From Bacteroidales bacterium (lineage in GTDB: Bacteria > Bacteroidota > Bacteroidia > Bacteroidales > P3): DNA of 64,000 nucleotides. Below are positions 61,328 through 64,000 of this stretch, piece by piece. Position 1 is the stretch's first letter; the number at the start of each line of letters is the position of its first letter. The notes beneath the pieces are model-generated. The model ran no database searches. It saw only the letters and a program-made list of their open reading frames with translations, and was not told the DNA's origin. Position numbers and translations under genes: made by a program. The stretch covers positions 25,403 through 89,402 of the forward strand of contig JAFWZP010000077.1 in assembly GCA_017522255.1 (NCBI GenBank), written 5' to 3'.

Positions 61328-62470
61328 TTACCATGTATGTCCGTTGTTTTGTAACCAATCTTGGGCACGTTTGTTGCCCATTTTGGCTGCTGTTTTGTAG
61401 TATCCAATCTGTTTGCGATCATTGTTTCGAGCTCCAAATATTTCGGCCAATTGGCAGTACGAATAGCTGTCGTTGGGGTCGTTGGCTATGGCTTTATGAT
61501 AGGTTTTTAAAGCTTTTTCTTGTTCGCCTTTGGTAAGGTAGGTGTCGGCAAGATTTCTATACGATGGAGCATATTTGCCATCTATTTTTATCGCTTTTTC
61601 ATAAAACGATATTGCTTTTTCGTACATTCCTTTGCGAGTGTAGCTTATTCCAAGTTGGTTGTAGGCTTTCACTGATGTGCTGTCAAGTTCGAGAATTTTT
61701 TCGTAGCATTGGGTTGATTTGTCGTACAGCTTGCGTTCGCGGTATGCTATACCCATATTGTAGTATAGTTTTATGGAATTGGGGTCGATGGCAAGACCTT
61801 TTTTGCATGTTGATATTGCCGATTCGTAGTTTCGTTTTATGCGATACATCACAGCTAAGTTGTAGTATCCATCAATGTCGTTGGGACTGAATTTTATTGC
61901 TTTTTGAAAACACGAATAGGCTTCGGAGTCGTTGCCTTTGTAGAAGTTTACAAAACCAAGGCAGTTGTATCCGCGACCATATTCGGGGTCGATAGCCAAA
62001 GCCTTGTTGCACCACGATATGGCATTGATGTATTCTTTTTGTATGCAGTAGTATATCCCCATGGTAGCATAGGCCGATGGCGAGGTGGGGTTGAGTTCTA
62101 TAGCTTTTTGTGCATGAATATATGCTTGGTCAAAATTTTCGTTTTCGGTATGGATATATGCCAATCGTTCGTGCGAATCGGCATGATCGGGGTTGATGGA
62201 TAGTGTCGTTTCAAAATTGGGAATGGCCAATTGGTAGAGTTCCATATCAGTATATAGACAACCAAGTTCGTAGTAGGCTTGGGTATGTGTGGGCGAGGCT
62301 TCGATGGCCGATTGGTAGTATTGTATGGCCAAATCGTTGAGCGATAACTTGGCAGCATTTTGTGCTTTAGAGATATAGTTGTCGGCTTCAAGGCTGTCGG
62401 TTTGCGACATGACACACTGTGCCGAAAATAGTAGTGATACCAAGGTTAAATATTTTATTTGTTTATTCAT
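61328..62470 (-). CDS. Exported tetratricopeptide-repeat protein
   Basis: 380 aa with a signal peptide (MNKQIKYLTLVSLLFSAQCVMSQ). Almost the whole mature part is nine to ten TPR repeats of 34 residues (for example YYQSAIEASPTHTQAYYELG, AISFYEKAIKIDGKYAPSYR). TPR superhelices bind partner proteins; here it would act in the periplasm. It ends IGYYKTAAKMGNKRAQDWLQ, a Sel1-like last unit. First gene of a leftward three-gene run. Confidence 0.9.
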   Translation of the reverse strand: MNKQIKYLTLVSLLFSAQCVMSQTDSLEADNYISKAQNAAKLSLNDLAIQYYQSAIEASPTHTQAYYELGCLYTDMELYQLAIPNFETTLSINPDHADSHERLAYIHTENENFDQAYIHAQKAIELNPTSPSAYATMGIYYCIQKEYINAISWCNKALAIDPEYGRGYNCLGFVNFYKGNDSEAYSCFQKAIKFSPNDIDGYYNLAVMYRIKRNYESAISTCKKGLAIDPNSIKLYYNMGIAYRERKLYDKSTQCYEKILELDSTSVKAYNQLGISYTRKGMYEKAISFYEKAIKIDGKYAPSYRNLADTYLTKGEQEKALKTYHKAIANDPNDSYSYCQLAEIFGARNNDRKQIGYYKTAAKMGNKRAQDWLQNNGHTW

Positions 62471-62566
62471 AATATCTGTTTTTTTTATTATAATGAGGAT
62501 ATTTCAAAAAACGAATAAATGGTGGTTTTATTTTGTAGTTACTCCCTTTTTTGCACCATATAAAAT

Positions 62567-62614
62567 AAAGATGTTGGTAGTAGCACACACTAAAACCAAC
62601 ATCTTTGTTTTTTT
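62567..62614. terminator. Hairpin downstream of the M23 peptidase gene
   Basis: AAAGATGTTGGT (62567-62578) and ACCAACATCTTT (62595-62606) are perfect complements. On the minus strand the stem is followed by T-rich TTTATTTTATATGG, on the plus strand by GTTTTTTTA. It probably ends the peptidase transcript. Confidence 0.7.
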
Positions 62615-62640
62615 ATCTACTTATAGACATGCGTTGCAGA

Positions 62641-63627
62641 CTACGATAAGCATTGGTTCTCGGTATTAGCTTCGTCTATCACTTGTTCGTATTCTTCCAC
62701 CGAAAGGTCGTTGAAGAAATAATATACGGGGTTAACTTTCTTGCCATTCTGTATTACTTCGTAGTGTAGGTGTGGTGCTTGGCTTAGACCGGTGCTTCCC
62801 ACTTCGCCTATTTTTTCGCCACGTTTCACCTTTTGACCATTTTTTACATTCACTTTGCTAAGGTGGGCGTATAGTGTTTTGTATCCAAATCCGTGGTTTA
62901 CCACTATCACTATTCCATAGCCGCTGTATTTGCTACCACCTCTTCCTGCTACTTCTATGGTGCCATCTCCGGTAGAATAGACCGGTGTTCCCTTTTTGGC
63001 CACAAGGTCGATGCCGGTATGCATACGGCGGTAATGCAATATGGGGTGAAATCTCATGCCAAAGCCCGACACTATTCGGCTTGTTTTTTTCGACAATGGC
63101 ATTATGGCCGGTATTGAATTGAGTCGTTCGTTTTTGTTTTTTGCCATCTCATATACTTCATCGAAGCTTTTACTTTGGATATACAATCGTTTCGACAAGT
63201 CGTCAACCTTTTTGGTAAGGTTTATTATAGCTGCGCTATTGTCGTAGCCTTTCAAATCATTGTAGCGTTCCACTCCGCCTATACCGCTGTTGCGAATATT
63301 GGCACTGATGGGTTCGGCTTCGAATATGGTGCGATATATATTGTCGTCGCGGTTTTCGATATCTTCGAGCACCTCAGCCATTTGTTCGGTGCGTTTGTTG
63401 AGTATATCTATCTGGTGTTTGTATTGAGCTATTTCTCTTTTAAGTACTTTTTCTTTTGGACTATCTATTAAATTGTAGCTTATTATAGTTATTATTGCAG
63501 CCACCACCACACCGAAAGCTACACCAAAACTAACTTCTTTCAATCTTTCTTTGAAACTGATGCGTACTCTTTCGTAAGCTAATGTGTGGGGATTTATTTT
63601 GTATTTATATCTTTTAAGTCGTGCCAT
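62641..63627 (-). CDS. M23 family peptidoglycan metallopeptidase
   Basis: 328 aa. A cytoplasmic basic start, one transmembrane helix (EVSFGVAFGVVVAAIITIIS), a coiled coil (about residues 60-150) and a C-terminal LytM/M23 domain. The zinc motif HTGIDLV (HxxxD) and the HLHYE motif are intact, with LYAHLS between them, so it should be an active endopeptidase cutting peptidoglycan cross-links at the inner membrane. It is convergent to nothing and followed by a hairpin. Confidence 0.92.
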   Translation of the reverse strand: MARLKRYKYKINPHTLAYERVRISFKERLKEVSFGVAFGVVVAAIITIISYNLIDSPKEKVLKREIAQYKHQIDILNKRTEQMAEVLEDIENRDDNIYRTIFEAEPISANIRNSGIGGVERYNDLKGYDNSAAIINLTKKVDDLSKRLYIQSKSFDEVYEMAKNKNERLNSIPAIMPLSKKTSRIVSGFGMRFHPILHYRRMHTGIDLVAKKGTPVYSTGDGTIEVAGRGGSKYSGYGIVIVVNHGFGYKTLYAHLSKVNVKNGQKVKRGEKIGEVGSTGLSQAPHLHYEVIQNGKKVNPVYYFFNDLSVEEYEQVIDEANTENQCLS

Positions 63628-64000
63628 ATCTATATTAGTTTATATCAACCATAAAATATCAAATTAACGACTCGTTTATGTATTTATTGTGTATGATATT
63701 ATTTTTTTTATAAGTTGCTTTTTTTTGAATGAGAATATTTGTAGCGGTCTTTCACATGAAAACAGAATATGTATAGGCAATTTTTAGAAATTGCATAGAG
63801 CGGCACCGGGACACATTTCTGTTCTTAACTCAAAAAAATATCCGATTCCAAGCTATACCTGTATATAGGACGCTGATGCGACACTGATGCGACGCTTATT
63901 TCTTTTGCTATATATTTGAAAATGCGTGGTTTAACACCAAAGTGTCGCATGTCGCATGTCGTACGACACTCATTTTCCCCCAAATGTTAAAAACCAAAAA
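63628..64000. other. Right-hand intergenic edge with heptamer repeats and MITE scar
   Basis: No gene is supported. aggcaatttttagaaattgc (63776-63795) looks like two fused MITE ends. At 63875-63894 GATGCGAC occurs twice 11 bp apart, and at 63943-63963 TGTCGCA, TGTCGCA, TGTCGTA stand head to tail, ending in the palindrome TGTCGTACGACA (63957-63968). Confidence 0.5.

Overview
The window is chromosomal DNA from a low-GC member of the Bacteroidetes, most likely order Bacteroidales. The evidence is the Bacteroidetes-type promoters (TTTG, 19-20 bp, TAnnTTTG), a BT4734/VirE_N plus DUF3987 primase-like protein, an UpxY-type NusG paralogue, BspA-type leucine-rich repeats, CarboxypepD_reg-like and NADase-type glycan-binding lipoproteins, and DUF4143 ATPases. 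The genus cannot be fixed from what I can see. There is no rRNA, tRNA or CRISPR array.

Layout. 1-3.4 kb is the edge of a mobile element: a large primase/helicase-like gene that runs off the left end, then an AT-rich segment with a long inverted repeat and a G-run tract. 3.4-7.2 kb is a leftward operon (38-aa membrane peptide, nadC, YihY/BrkB protein, thioesterase, RlmL-like methyltransferase). 7.6-24.2 kb reads rightward: envelope hypotheticals, an RsmI-like methylase, dprA, atpDC without the other ATP synthase genes, a huge LacZ-like GH2 protein with a degenerate active site, pyrC, then asd-rpe-cvpA and an envelope group containing an orphan UpxY-like antiterminator. 24.7-29.4 kb holds four tandem paralogues with a CarboxypepD_reg-like domain. 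29.9-35.4 kb has a glycan-binding lipoprotein, a DUF4143 ATPase, an ECF sigma operon and a broken second DUF4143 ATPase.

35.8-42.8 kb is a probable defence island with three DUF262 (GmrSD-like) proteins. Two of them form an overlapping pair enclosed by 246-bp direct repeats that are about 95 percent identical. 43.4-49.4 kb is a leftward block (nucleotidase, LRR protein, two unknowns, esterase, AAA+ ATPase), three of whose transcription units share an unusual promoter-like motif. 49.8-63.6 kb is mostly housekeeping: BtuF-like protein, fabG, SufT-like, sufE, GH3, LptF/G, parE, oligopeptide-binding protein, amidohydrolase, TPR protein and an M23 peptidase.

The least explained signal lies between the genes. 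At least ten intergenic loci carry arrays of short near-palindromes spaced 21-22 bp apart. The sequence differs completely from locus to locus but the spacing is kept. Some arrays sit in conserved flanking sequence, so that only the core varies. A second repeat family, 270-bp MITE-like elements with perfect 18-bp terminal inverted repeats, is scattered among them.
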